A stretch of DNA of 18,176 nucleotides. Source: Clostridiales bacterium UBA7103 (GTDB lineage: Bacteria > Bacillota > Clostridia > Oscillospirales > Oscillospiraceae). The notes under the pieces are model-generated. The model worked only from the letters and a program-made list of their open reading frames with translations. It did not search any database and was not told where the DNA came from. Positions 1 through 7,641 of this stretch are shown here, in pieces (within the stretch, counting starts at the first letter, position 1; every line of letters begins with the position of its first letter). The stretch is taken from positions 1,023-19,198 of the forward strand of contig DKYJ01000056.1 of NCBI GenBank assembly GCA_002493305.1, read 5' to 3'. The position numbers and the translations under genes were made by a program.

Positions 1-774
1 ATGACGGTGTATGACAACATCGCCTTTGGCCTGAAGGTCAAAAAGCTCAAAAAGCCGGAGATAGACCGGCGCGTGCGCGAGATAGCGCGCAAGGTTGACC
101 TGAGCGACGAGCAGCTTCAAAAAGCGGTGTCCCAGCTCTCCGGCGGGCAGCAGCAGCGTGTGGCCATTGCCCGCGCTCTGGTGACGGAGCCTGCCATAAT
201 CTGCATGGATGAGCCGCTTTCAAATCTGGACGCGAAGCTCCGTGTCCAACTCAGAAACGAACTTAAAAAGATGCAGAAGGATTTCGGCATCACTACCATA
301 TATGTCACCCACGATCAGGAGGAGGCGCTGACGCTGTCTGACCGCATCGCGGTCTTTAACGCCGGATATATCGAGCAGATAGGCACGCCCAATGAGGTCT
401 ATAATCACTCTCAAACGGAGTTTGTCTGCAATTTCATTGGCGATATAAATAAAATCGGCGACGAGCTGGTGGAACAGCTCAAGGCGGCGGGGGCGGAGGT
501 CTCCGACAGAAAAAATAATTATATTCGCCTTGAGCGCCTGCACGTCAACACTCAGCCCAAGGCCGGGGAGCTGACGCTCGACGGCGTTGTCACCGACAGG
601 GAGTATTACGGGCTTTACATCAAATACTATGTTGACCTAGGCTGCCAGACGGTGAAGGTCATCGAAAAGAACGACGGGGTCTGCATCTACGAGAAGGGGG
701 AGCAGGTCAAGGTCGTGCTCAACCCTGCGGATATTATGGCATACGAGCCTAAAGCGGCGGAGGTAGCGCAATGA
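1..774 (+). CDS. ABC importer ATP-binding subunit (FbpC/AfuC/PotA-like), 5' end outside window
   Basis: ATPase subunit of a binding-protein-dependent importer; it powers the permease encoded next. The visible 257 residues lack the Walker A region, so the gene starts upstream and the Met at base 1 is internal (family members read 'MTVYDNI' about 85-95 residues into the protein). Seen directly: signature LSGGQ at residues 46-50, Walker B IICMDE at 66-71, D-loop SNLD at 74-77, switch His at 104 (YVTHD), then a C-terminal region of about 110 residues consistent with a TOBE-type regulatory domain. The stop overlaps the permease start as ATGA, implying translational coupling. The family includes Fe(III), polyamine, phosphonate and hexose-phosphate importers. 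The substrate cannot be read from the ATPase; the downstream sugar genes suggest a sugar or sugar phosphate rather than iron. No substrate-binding protein is inside the window; it may lie upstream. Confidence 0.93.
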   Translation: MTVYDNIAFGLKVKKLKKPEIDRRVREIARKVDLSDEQLQKAVSQLSGGQQQRVAIARALVTEPAIICMDEPLSNLDAKLRVQLRNELKKMQKDFGITTIYVTHDQEEALTLSDRIAVFNAGYIEQIGTPNEVYNHSQTEFVCNFIGDINKIGDELVEQLKAAGAEVSDRKNNYIRLERLHVNTQPKAGELTLDGVVTDREYYGLYIKYYVDLGCQTVKVIEKNDGVCIYEKGEQVKVVLNPADIMAYEPKAAEVAQ

Positions 775-2672
775 GCGGCGGGCTTGAAAAGAAACGGCTG
801 ACGCCGGAGCTGCTTTTTCGCGTATTTGGCGTGGTTTTCTTTGCCTACTTTTTCTTCGGCTTTATGCTGCTGCCCTGCCTAAATACACTTACGAGCATAT
901 TCAACACCAGAAACGCCGCCGGTGAGCGTGACGCCTTTGCCGTTATCCGCTTTTTCTTCGCGGGCAGCATGGGCAAATATGTCTGGAACTCGCTGAAGCT
1001 TGCCATCTGCCTTGTAATAACGGTCAATGTAGTGGGCGTTTCCATCGTGCTGCTGACGGAGTATTTTGATATCAAAGGCGCGAAGATCCTGCGCCTTGGC
1101 TACATGACCACGCTTATATACAGCGGCGTCGCGCTGGTGACGGGGTATCTGTTCCTCTACGCGCCCGACGGCATGGTGACTACCGCCATGAAGAGCATCT
1201 TCCCCAACATGAAAGACAACTGGTTCACGGGTTTTAACGCTGTGCTGTTTACCATGACCTTCGCCTGCACCTCGAATCACGCGCTCTTTCTCAGAAACGC
1301 CATTCGCGGCATCGACTATAATACCGTTGAGGCTGCCCGGAACATGGGGGCAAAGCCCTTTGCCGTGCTGCGCAAGGTGGTTTTCCCCACCCTCGTGCCC
1401 ACCATGTTCTCGCTTACGGTCATGACCTTTATAACCGGCCTGTGTGCCATGTCCGCGCCGACCCTGCTGGGTTATGACTCCATTAACCCGGAGATCGTCC
1501 GTCTGGCGGGCTCCTCCGTCGCGGACGAGGCCTTCCCGCAGGCGCGGGCGGCTCTGCTTTCGATAATTCTTGCGATGTTCACCATCTTGCTGCTGACGGT
1601 GCTGACGGCCTACGAGCGCAAGGGGCATTACCTCTCCGTCTCTAAGACCAAGGCCAAGCTCCAAAAGCAGAAGATAACAAATCCCGTGACAAATGTGCTG
1701 GCGCATATCTACGCCTATGTGCTGTTTATAATCTACATGACCCCGGTGGTCATGATAATCATTTTTTCCTTCCAGACCTATGGCGCCATAAGAATGAGAA
1801 GGCTTGATCTGAGCCAGTGGACGCTTGTAAACTTCTTCGGGCAGGAAGATTATATGTACCTCACCAACCGCGGCAAGTACAAGGTGCGCGAGGGCGCGAT
1901 ATCCGGCCTGTTTTCAAACGACGCGACCATGGGCGGCATCAAGCTCAGCTTTGTGCTCTCGGCGCTGGCGGCGGCGCTGGCCTGTGTGCTGGTGGTCATC
2001 GCCTGCAACTACATCTTCAAAAACCGCGGCAAAAAAAGCGGCGTTATCCTTGAATACTGCCTGCTCTTCCCGTGGCTGCTGCCCACGATTTTGATCTGCT
2101 ATTCATACCGCACATATTTTAACAGCGACGCTATCTGGTATGTGGGCAACAACAACCTCTACTACGCGGAAAATGTGCGATTGCTTATCGTGCTGGCCTA
2201 TACGGTGGTGAAGCTGCCGTTCTCGCTGCGCATGATAAAGGCCTCGTTCTATACCATTGACGAGGAGCTGGAGGACGCGGCGCGGAATTTGGGCGCCGGC
2301 GGTCTGAGGACTTTCCTTAAGGTGAAGCTGCCAATCATTTTACCCAGCGTTTTAGCGGTGTTCGCGCTGAACTTCAACGCCCTGTTTACCGAGTACGATA
2401 TGTCAGCCACCTTTGCCAGCTCCTATGGCACTAGCTACGCCATGGTCATCCAGTCCATGTGCGCCGAGGAGGGGCTTTACGGCTACAACGTGAACGCAAC
2501 GGGCCGCCGCTGCGCATCGACGGTATTCATCATGATGGTCTCGGGTCTGATACTCTACCTTGTCTACGGCGTGGGCGCGCGCGATCTGGGCGAGCGGCTG
2601 GAGGCCAAGGACAGGCGCAGAAAGCGCGTGGAGAAATTCAAGCGTTTGTTCAAAAAAGGAGAAACTGCGTGA
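771..2672 (+). CDS. Fused double-domain ABC transporter permease (FbpB/AfuB type)
   Basis: Inner-membrane channel of the importer. The 633-residue protein is an internal duplication: each half has a group of hydrophobic helices and ends in an EAA loop that docks the ATPase. Loop 1 is at about residues 187-210 (EAARNMGA, then FPTLVP) and loop 2 at about 501-525 (EDAARNLGA, then LPIILP). Clear hydrophobic segments lie near 16-40, 74-97, 108-131, 155-175, 208-230 and 262-280 in the first half, and 310-337, 390-416, 427-447, 467-485 and 520-540 in the second. A fused permease is typical of ferric (FbpB), hexose-phosphate (AfuB) and phosphonate-type systems, and one polypeptide replaces the usual two permease subunits. 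The start ATG overlaps the ATPase stop by 4 bases. The C-terminal tail is basic and probably cytoplasmic. The stop overlaps the next start as GTGA. Confidence 0.93.
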   Translation: MSGGLEKKRLTPELLFRVFGVVFFAYFFFGFMLLPCLNTLTSIFNTRNAAGERDAFAVIRFFFAGSMGKYVWNSLKLAICLVITVNVVGVSIVLLTEYFDIKGAKILRLGYMTTLIYSGVALVTGYLFLYAPDGMVTTAMKSIFPNMKDNWFTGFNAVLFTMTFACTSNHALFLRNAIRGIDYNTVEAARNMGAKPFAVLRKVVFPTLVPTMFSLTVMTFITGLCAMSAPTLLGYDSINPEIVRLAGSSVADEAFPQARAALLSIILAMFTILLLTVLTAYERKGHYLSVSKTKAKLQKQKITNPVTNVLAHIYAYVLFIIYMTPVVMIIIFSFQTYGAIRMRRLDLSQWTLVNFFGQEDYMYLTNRGKYKVREGAISGLFSNDATMGGIKLSFVLSALAAALACVLVVIACNYIFKNRGKKSGVILEYCLLFPWLLPTILICYSYRTYFNSDAIWYVGNNNLYYAENVRLLIVLAYTVVKLPFSLRMIKASFYTIDEELEDAARNLGAGGLRTFLKVKLPIILPSVLAVFALNFNALFTEYDMSATFASSYGTSYAMVIQSMCAEEGLYGYNVNATGRRCASTVFIMMVSGLILYLVYGVGARDLGERLEAKDRRRKRVEKFKRLFKKGETA

Positions 2673-3286
2673 TAAAAAACATCATTTTTGATATGGGTCA
2701 GGTTCTGATCCGATGGTCGCCGCAGCTGGTGACGCGTCGGTTTTCCCTGCCTGAGGAGGACAATGCCCTGCTGATAAGTGAGGTTTTCGGAGGCGTTGAA
2801 TGGACGGCCATGGACAGAGGCAGAATGACAGCGGAAGAGAGCCTTGAGCTTATCTGTCGCCGTCTGCCGGAGCGTTTGCACAGTGCTGCCCGCTCTGTTG
2901 TGCTGGAATGGTGGAAGGCTGAGCTTGTGCCCATGGAGGGCATGGCGGAGCTTATTGCGGAGCTCAAGGGAATGGAATATAATATTTATCTGCTTTCCAA
3001 TGCCTCAAGTGCCCTCAACAGCTATTTTCACCGGTTGCCCGGGGCGGAGCATTTCAGCGGGCGCATAGTCTCCGCCGATGTGAAGCTCTTAAAGCCCCAG
3101 CATGAGATCTATGAGCTGCTGTACAGCCGCTTTTCGCTTAAGCCCGAGGAGTGCATCTTCATTGACGATTCCCCCGCGAATATTGACGGCGCCCAGTGTA
3201 CCGGTATGGACGGCGTCGTCTTTCGCGGCGACGTCCGGCGCCTGCGCCGGGAGCTGAATGAAAAGGGTATAGCGGTAAAGCAATAA
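2669..3286 (+). CDS. HAD-superfamily hydrolase, YihX-like sugar phosphatase
   Basis: Predicted cytoplasmic phosphatase of HAD subfamily IA, 205 residues. The GTG start at 2669 is chosen because AAGGAG lies at 2656-2661 with a 7-base gap, it overlaps the permease stop by 4 bases, and the product then begins right at HAD motif I. An in-frame extension back to 2459 would run inside the permease and is not believable. Motif I is FDMGQVL with nucleophile Asp8; the usual second Asp is Gly10, as in YihX (alpha-glucose-1-phosphatase of E. coli). Motif II is LLSNAS (Ser110), motif III Lys142 (LKPQ), motif IV FIDDSPANI (Asp166, Asp167). The position between importer and sugar kinase/isomerase suggests it removes phosphate from an imported sugar phosphate or from an intermediate that accumulates. 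The substrate is not readable from the sequence. Confidence 0.88.
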   Translation: MIKNIIFDMGQVLIRWSPQLVTRRFSLPEEDNALLISEVFGGVEWTAMDRGRMTAEESLELICRRLPERLHSAARSVVLEWWKAELVPMEGMAELIAELKGMEYNIYLLSNASSALNSYFHRLPGAEHFSGRIVSADVKLLKPQHEIYELLYSRFSLKPEECIFIDDSPANIDGAQCTGMDGVVFRGDVRRLRRELNEKGIAVKQ

Positions 3287-3291
3287 AAACG

Positions 3292-3325
3292 GACGCCTTG
3301 GGACAATATTGCTTCCCAGGGCGTC
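3292..3325 (+). other. Intra-operon RNA hairpin between HAD and kinase genes
   Basis: Left arm 3292-3303 (GACGCCTTGGGA) pairs with 3314-3325 (TCCCAGGGCGTC) as 12 pairs including one G-U, around a 10-base loop. No T run follows on the plus strand, so it is not a normal terminator for this operon. It sits between the HAD stop and the kinase ribosome site (GGAG at 3341-3344). It could stabilise the 3' or 5' cut ends of the mRNA or tune expression of the downstream genes. On the minus strand the stem is followed by CGTTTTTA, so it could stop antisense transcripts. Confidence 0.6.
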
Positions 3326-3351
3326 TGCGCGGAAAATCAGGGAGAAACAGT

Positions 3352-4974
3352 ATGACGGTATCAGTGCAAAAATGGATAGATGAGGGCGGGCGCGGGCAGC
3401 CGCTGTGGCTGCCGGAGCTGCGCGAGAGCTGTGCCGGGGCGGAAAACTGTGTTGAGGTGCTTTTCCGGCTGGATAACGGCAGTCAAATAGAGCGTGTTTA
3501 CCATTTTCCCCGCTGGGAAAATCAGCAGGAGCGGGAGTTCGTGAAGGAATACCTCTGCGCCTGCGTGTATAATCTGCTCGCTGCTTTCGGCGGAAGAGAG
3601 CTCACATTTTACCTTGACCCGGAAGAAACCGGATTTGTTGCTTTGATAAGAGAGCTGAACGAGATTTTCCAGCTTGCGAATAAAAAGCGCTCCGGTTACG
3701 GGAAGCCAGTCAGCGTCTCAAACCGCATCAACCGCAGTCTCGGGCGGGGAGAGCTGTCCTTTGTAATAGGTGATATCGCGGGATACAGACCCCATGCTCA
3801 GACTCCAAAGCGCACGGACAGCGCACTTGCGGAGCGCCTGAGGGGCGCGGCGCGGCGGAGCGCCAAGGGCTGCTACTGTGGCCTTGATGTGGGCGGAACG
3901 GACATAAAAATCGCGGGCGCTAAGGACGGAAAGCTGCTTTTTGTGCGCGAATATGACTGGGACCCCTCCGGCTTTGACACGGCGGAGAAGCTCATCGCGC
4001 CGATAGTCGAGCTCGCGCGCCTGTGCCGGGAGGAACTCGGCGGAGCCCCTCTTGACGGCATCGGCCTGAGCTTTCCGGATGTGGTCATAAGAAACAGAAT
4101 AGTGGGCGGCGAGTCGCCAAAAACCAAGGGCATACGGGAAAACTCCGCCCTTGAATATGAAACCGAGTTTAGCAGAGTATCCCTGCTGGGGGCGCGGCTC
4201 GGGGAGCTGTGCGCAGCGGGAGCGCATGTACGCATCATAAACGACGGGAGCATGACGGCCTTTACTGCCGCCGTGGAGCTTGCCGAAAGCGGCGCGGAGG
4301 TGGACAGCGGCGTTTTTGCCCTGTCGCTGGGTACAGATCTGGGGACAGGCTGGCTCGAAGGTGACGGCAGCGTCCCGGAGATACCCCTGGAACTGTATGA
4401 TTTTCTCCTCGATTTAGGCAGCAGGCCGCAGCGGGCCCTGCCGCCGGAAGATCTGCGCAGCATACTCAACGAAAACTCCGGCCTGCCCGGTGTGCGCCGG
4501 TATCTGGGGCAGGCGGCTGCATACCGCCTTGCTATGGAGAAAAAGCCCGGGCTTTTGGAGGGCTTTTTGGCCGGGGGAGCTGTGCCGAAGATAGCGTCGC
4601 TGCCTGCCGACCTGCGTAAGCCCTGCCTTGAGCATCTGATGGAGCTTGCGGCAAGGGGAGACGGCGCGGCGGCGGATATCTTCCGGCAGATAGGCCGAAA
4701 CCTCGGGATACTCAACCGCGAGGCGGAGTTTGTTTTGGGTGAGCTGCCGAAAACGCGGTATCTTTTTGGCCGCTTTGCAAAAAAGGAGCAGTGCTTCAAA
4801 CTCATAAAAGAGGGCTTTGAGGCCATGGCTCCCGAGGCGGAGCTGCTGGCTGCTGACGAGCATATGGCCTATACCGGGCTCATGAAGCAGCTTAGCGACA
4901 TGGAGAATGTGACTGTCGCCCAATATGCCCAAGCCGTAGGCGCGATATATTTTGCCTTATTCAGCGTTTGCTAA
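3352..4974 (+). CDS. ROK-like sugar kinase (ASKHA fold) with N-terminal extension
   Basis: Predicted ATP-dependent sugar kinase, 540 residues. The ATG at 3352 is used because GGAG lies at 3341-3344; an upstream TTG at 3298 falls inside the hairpin and has no ribosome site. The kinase core begins near residue 175: phosphate-1 loop GLDVGGTDIKIA at 177-188, candidate catalytic Asp in IINDGS (Asp298), and phosphate-2 loop SLGTDLGTGW at 325-334. ROK kinases are usually about 300-400 residues. Here about 170 extra residues precede the core, and I recognise no domain in them. The CxCGxxGC zinc motif of many ROK kinases is absent, so this is a divergent branch. With the isomerase that follows, the likely product is a phosphorylated ketose: xylulose 5-phosphate from D-lyxose, or fructose 6-phosphate from D-mannose. 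The stop overlaps the next ribosome site. Confidence 0.82.
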   Translation: MTVSVQKWIDEGGRGQPLWLPELRESCAGAENCVEVLFRLDNGSQIERVYHFPRWENQQEREFVKEYLCACVYNLLAAFGGRELTFYLDPEETGFVALIRELNEIFQLANKKRSGYGKPVSVSNRINRSLGRGELSFVIGDIAGYRPHAQTPKRTDSALAERLRGAARRSAKGCYCGLDVGGTDIKIAGAKDGKLLFVREYDWDPSGFDTAEKLIAPIVELARLCREELGGAPLDGIGLSFPDVVIRNRIVGGESPKTKGIRENSALEYETEFSRVSLLGARLGELCAAGAHVRIINDGSMTAFTAAVELAESGAEVDSGVFALSLGTDLGTGWLEGDGSVPEIPLELYDFLLDLGSRPQRALPPEDLRSILNENSGLPGVRRYLGQAAAYRLAMEKKPGLLEGFLAGGAVPKIASLPADLRKPCLEHLMELAARGDGAAADIFRQIGRNLGILNREAEFVLGELPKTRYLFGRFAKKEQCFKLIKEGFEAMAPEAELLAADEHMAYTGLMKQLSDMENVTVAQYAQAVGAIYFALFSVC

Positions 4975-4985
4975 GGAGGATAAAA

Positions 4986-5675
4986 ATGAAAAGAAGCGAG
5001 ATAAACAAGGCTCTGATGGAGCTGGAAGCCATGTGCCGGAAGCACTGCTGCTATCTGCCGCCCTTTTGCGGTTTTACGCCCGAGAAGTGGCAGAGCATAG
5101 GCCATGAATACGACGAGGTGCGCGACTGTATGCTGGGCTGGGACATTACCGATTACGGCCTCGGCGATTTTGACAAGGTAGGCTTTTCGCTCATCACCAT
5201 TCGCAATGGCAACCGAGCCATGGCCGATAAATACCCCAAGGTCTACGCGGAAAAGCTGCTGTATTTGAAAGAGGGGCAGTACGCGCCAAACCACTTCCAT
5301 TGGTATAAGACAGAGGACATCATAAACCGCGGCGGCGGGAATGTGCTCATAAGGGTGTATAACTCTCTGCCGGACGAGGAGATCGACTATGATTCCGATG
5401 TGACGGTGCATACAGACGGCAGAACCTACACCGTCCCCGCCGGAACGCAGATCCGCCTGACCCCCGGTGAGAGCATCCACATCCAGCAGTATCTCTATCA
5501 CGATTTTTCCGTTGAGGCGGGCAGCGGGCCGGTGCTGCTGGGAGAGGTGAGCCAGTGCAACGATGACAACACCGATAACCGCTTCAATCCGCCGGTGGGC
5601 CGCTTCCCGGTCATCGAGGAGGACGAGCCGCCCTACCGCCTGCTATGCAACGAGTATCCCTTGGCGAAGGACTGA
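4986..5675 (+). CDS. D-lyxose/D-mannose isomerase (cupin, DUF1498 family)
   Basis: Aldose-ketose isomerase of the D-lyxose ketol-isomerase family (EC 5.3.1.15). Characterised members convert D-lyxose to D-xylulose and often D-mannose to D-fructose, using a divalent metal in a cupin barrel. The 229-residue length is normal. The family signature NHFHWYKTEDI followed by a Gly-rich turn is at residues 102-116, giving candidate metal ligands His103, His105 and Glu110; a fourth, His165 or His172, lies in the later HIQQYLYHDF stretch. The ATG at 4986 has AAGGAGG at 4973-4979, while the in-frame TTG at 4968 would begin before that ribosome site and is rejected. It is the last gene of the operon, 11 bases after the kinase stop, and is followed by a strong terminator. 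Pairing with a sugar kinase makes it the pathway entry step. Confidence 0.92.
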   Translation: MKRSEINKALMELEAMCRKHCCYLPPFCGFTPEKWQSIGHEYDEVRDCMLGWDITDYGLGDFDKVGFSLITIRNGNRAMADKYPKVYAEKLLYLKEGQYAPNHFHWYKTEDIINRGGGNVLIRVYNSLPDEEIDYDSDVTVHTDGRTYTVPAGTQIRLTPGESIHIQQYLYHDFSVEAGSGPVLLGEVSQCNDDNTDNRFNPPVGRFPVIEEDEPPYRLLCNEYPLAKD

Positions 5676-5683
5676 TAATTATA

Positions 5684-5725
5684 AAAAAACAAGTGTACCG
5701 TTGAAAGACAGTACACTTGTTTTTT
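5684..5725. terminator. Bidirectional intrinsic terminator
   Basis: Perfect 15-pair inverted repeat: A-rich left arm 5684-5698 and T-rich right arm 5711-5725, with a 12-base loop. The A run and T run flank a CAAGTGTAC/GTACACTTG core, so it works in both directions: it ends the sugar operon (+) and the phosphoesterase gene (-) that converge here. Confidence 0.93.
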
Positions 5726-5749
5726 GCGTCAGGCGGATATGAGGTTATG

Positions 5750-6997
5750 TTACAGCAGCACGCGCAAGCTTCGTTTTTCTGTGGCTGAGGATTCAAACAT
5801 CGAGTTGAGATAGCTGCCGAAAAACGCTGTGCCGGAGCTCTCTATCAGCTCCATGGCCTCATCAAACTGAGATGGGTCGAAGCGCTCACCGGCAAAATAT
5901 AGGGTGTTTGCTCTGGCAAAAGCGTCAGCAATAAGCGCTTTTTCATCAGCGGAGAGAGGAGAATCCGCAAGCTGTTTTTCCACCTTGAGCCGGGAGGTAT
6001 ATTCAAAATACTCCGTGGCAAAGGCCGCGAAGTCCTCAAGCTCCGGAGCTGCCTGCCCGTGGGATCTCAGCCATTTTGACACGTCGACTCTCTGCACGGC
6101 ATAGTCAACACCTTTTCCGTCATATGTAAGCGTCCCGTACTGTATGGGTGCCATTTCAAGGGACGAGGTGACGATCTCGGTTATGCTGTTTTCCGATTTG
6201 GCGCTTTGAATGTGTATGTGCCCGCTGAGAATGAGCCTGACCTTGTATTTTTCCATCAGGGCCTGGAGCTTATCGGCGTTTAATAGCTGGTAGCCAAAGC
6301 TGAGCAGGGGATTGTGCGCAAAGAGGTTTTGATGGCAGACCGCTATAACATCTGTACCCTGCCTTTTGGCGAGCTTGAGCTCCGCTTTTATCCAGTCAAG
6401 AGTCCCGTCCTTCAGAAATCCGCTGCCGCCGCAGTTGGCGTCGAGCATGAGGATTTTTAACTCATCGCTTGCGCGGTAAATATAGCTGAAGGAGCTCTCG
6501 TCCCGGCTCTCGGCCTGCTCCCGCCCGAAAGGGCTGTAATACTCAAAAAACTGCTGGGAAGTGAGCGCGTCCACCAGCTCGTAATCCTTGCCCATATATT
6601 TTATGGCAAACTCCCGCCCCGCATCGTGGTTGCCGGGAATGACAAGAACCTGTATACCGGCTTCTTGCACGCGCTCAAGCTTTTTGACAAAATCTCTGTG
6701 GCTCTGCACGGCTCCGTTTAAGGTCAAATCGCCGCCCAGCACCAGCAGGTCGGGCTGCTTTTCAATGACCTCTGCAAAAAAGGCCTCGTTTATTTCCTCG
6801 GAATATTCAATGAGCTTCCCGTCGCCCAGAGCGACTGCTTCCTTGAAAAGCGCTCCGCCGTCGGTAAGCTCAGGGGAGAGATAGTGTGTGTCGGTGGCAA
6901 AAATGATGGAGACAGACTGCGCCGTCCTATCAGCGCAGCCGGAAAGACAGCCAACCGTCAGGCAGAGGGCAACGATTATCAACAGAGCTCTTTTCAA
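5750..6997 (-). CDS. Lipoprotein metallophosphoesterase
   Basis: Calcineurin-like phosphoesterase anchored to the outer face of the membrane; 415 residues. The N-terminus is a lipoprotein signal: Lys-Arg, hydrophobic stretch 4-18, and lipobox LSGC with lipidated Cys21. All five metal-site blocks are present: ATDTH (Asp36, His38), GGDLT (Asp90), GNHD (Asn123, His124, Asp125), CHQN (His222) and GHIH (His260, His262). A two-metal phosphoesterase is therefore secure, but the substrate (nucleotide, phosphodiester, lipid or teichoic material) is not readable. The start is TTG at 6995-6997, supported by AAGGAG at 7007-7012 and by the signal peptide beginning there. About 140 C-terminal residues after the metal core are helical and unassigned. 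The gene stands alone, with its own promoter and the shared terminator. Confidence 0.92.
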   Translation of the reverse strand: MKRALLIIVALCLTVGCLSGCADRTAQSVSIIFATDTHYLSPELTDGGALFKEAVALGDGKLIEYSEEINEAFFAEVIEKQPDLLVLGGDLTLNGAVQSHRDFVKKLERVQEAGIQVLVIPGNHDAGREFAIKYMGKDYELVDALTSQQFFEYYSPFGREQAESRDESSFSYIYRASDELKILMLDANCGGSGFLKDGTLDWIKAELKLAKRQGTDVIAVCHQNLFAHNPLLSFGYQLLNADKLQALMEKYKVRLILSGHIHIQSAKSENSITEIVTSSLEMAPIQYGTLTYDGKGVDYAVQRVDVSKWLRSHGQAAPELEDFAAFATEYFEYTSRLKVEKQLADSPLSADEKALIADAFARANTLYFAGERFDPSQFDEAMELIESSGTAFFGSYLNSMFESSATEKRSLRVLL

Positions 6998-7027
6998 GAT
7001 ATCCTACTCCTTTCACGATTTGTATAA

Positions 7028-7056
7028 ATAATACAACATATCGGGGGAAAACACAA
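7028..7056 (-). promoter_or_regulatory. Sigma-A-type promoter for the phosphoesterase gene
   Basis: Read on the minus strand: TTGTGT (7051-7056), 17-base spacer, TATTAT (7028-7033), followed by about 20 bases and then AAGGAG. The -35 is only a fair match. It lies back to back with the gtrA-like promoter in the AT-rich gap 6998-7189. Confidence 0.6.
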
Positions 7057-7127
7057 TGTGAAATAATAAGCAAACACTGTACAAATCAAAATAAGAAGCT
7101 AAATACTTTAATTTTTTGTAATTTTTC

Positions 7128-7156
7128 TTTACCTTTGGCAGATTTCGCGCTATACT
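7128..7156 (+). promoter_or_regulatory. Sigma-A-type promoter for the GtrA-like gene
   Basis: TTTACC at 7128-7133, exact 17-base spacer, TATACT at 7151-7156; start codon at 7190 after an AAGGTG ribosome site at 7178-7183. Confidence 0.75.
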
Positions 7157-7189
7157 CATTCAAAAGAAATTTTCCTGAAGGTGAAAAAA

Positions 7190-7597
7190 ATGAAAGGCAA
7201 AGAAATAAAGCGGTTTTTGAAATTCACGCTCTTTTCAATCAGCGCGGGGCTTGTTGAAATGGCTGCTTTTGCGCTGCTCAATGAGCTGACGCACCTGAGC
7301 TACTGGCCCTGCTATCTGACGGCACTGCTGTTTTCCGTGCTGTGGAACTTTACACTGAACCGGAGGTTTACATTCCGTTCTGCCGCCAATGTCCCCGTGG
7401 CGATGATGAAAGTGCTGGCATATTATGCCGTGTTCACTCCCGCGACGACCCTGCTGGGGCACTATCTGGCAGACGGCCTGGGCTGGAACGAATATCTGGT
7501 GACGGGGATCAACATGCTGCTGAATTTCTCAACGGAGTTTTTGTATCAGCGCTTCTTCGTCTTTGGCAAGACCATCGACAGCAAGGCAAAAAAGTAA
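7190..7597 (+). CDS. GtrA-like four-helix membrane protein
   Basis: Small integral membrane protein, 135 residues, resembling the GtrA family (proposed flippases or helpers for undecaprenyl-linked sugar transfer). Family features seen: basic N-terminus, FxxFxxxS start of helix 1, NFxxNRxxxF-like motif at the end of helix 2 (WNFTLNRRFTF), and NFxxxFLxxRFFVF-like end of helix 4 (NFSTEFLYQRFFVF). Four hydrophobic segments fit. The ATG at 7190 is preferred over GTG at 7181 because GAAGGTG at 7177-7183 is then the ribosome site. Many GtrA genes sit beside a glycosyltransferase; none is adjacent here, so its partner must be elsewhere. It is monocistronic, between its own promoter and terminator. 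Confidence 0.88.
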   Translation: MKGKEIKRFLKFTLFSISAGLVEMAAFALLNELTHLSYWPCYLTALLFSVLWNFTLNRRFTFRSAANVPVAMMKVLAYYAVFTPATTLLGHYLADGLGWNEYLVTGINMLLNFSTEFLYQRFFVFGKTIDSKAKK

Positions 7598-7641
7598 AAA
7601 ACCTGAAAAAAGCACGCGAAAGCGTGCTTTTTTCAGGTTTT
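7598..7641. terminator. Bidirectional intrinsic terminator with GAAA tetraloop
   Basis: Perfect 20-pair stem, arms 7598-7617 and 7622-7641, capped by GAAA. An A6 tract in the left arm pairs with T6 in the right arm. It starts directly after the GtrA-like stop and contains the minus-strand gene's stop codon (7633-7635) within the right arm. Confidence 0.95.

Noticed and set aside
879..1706. Minus-strand 275-residue open frame within the permease
   Set aside because: Shadow frame; the permease in the other strand is unambiguous.
3873..4826. Minus-strand 317-residue open frame within the kinase gene
   Set aside because: Ser/Pro/Arg-rich shadow of the real kinase, with no ribosome site.
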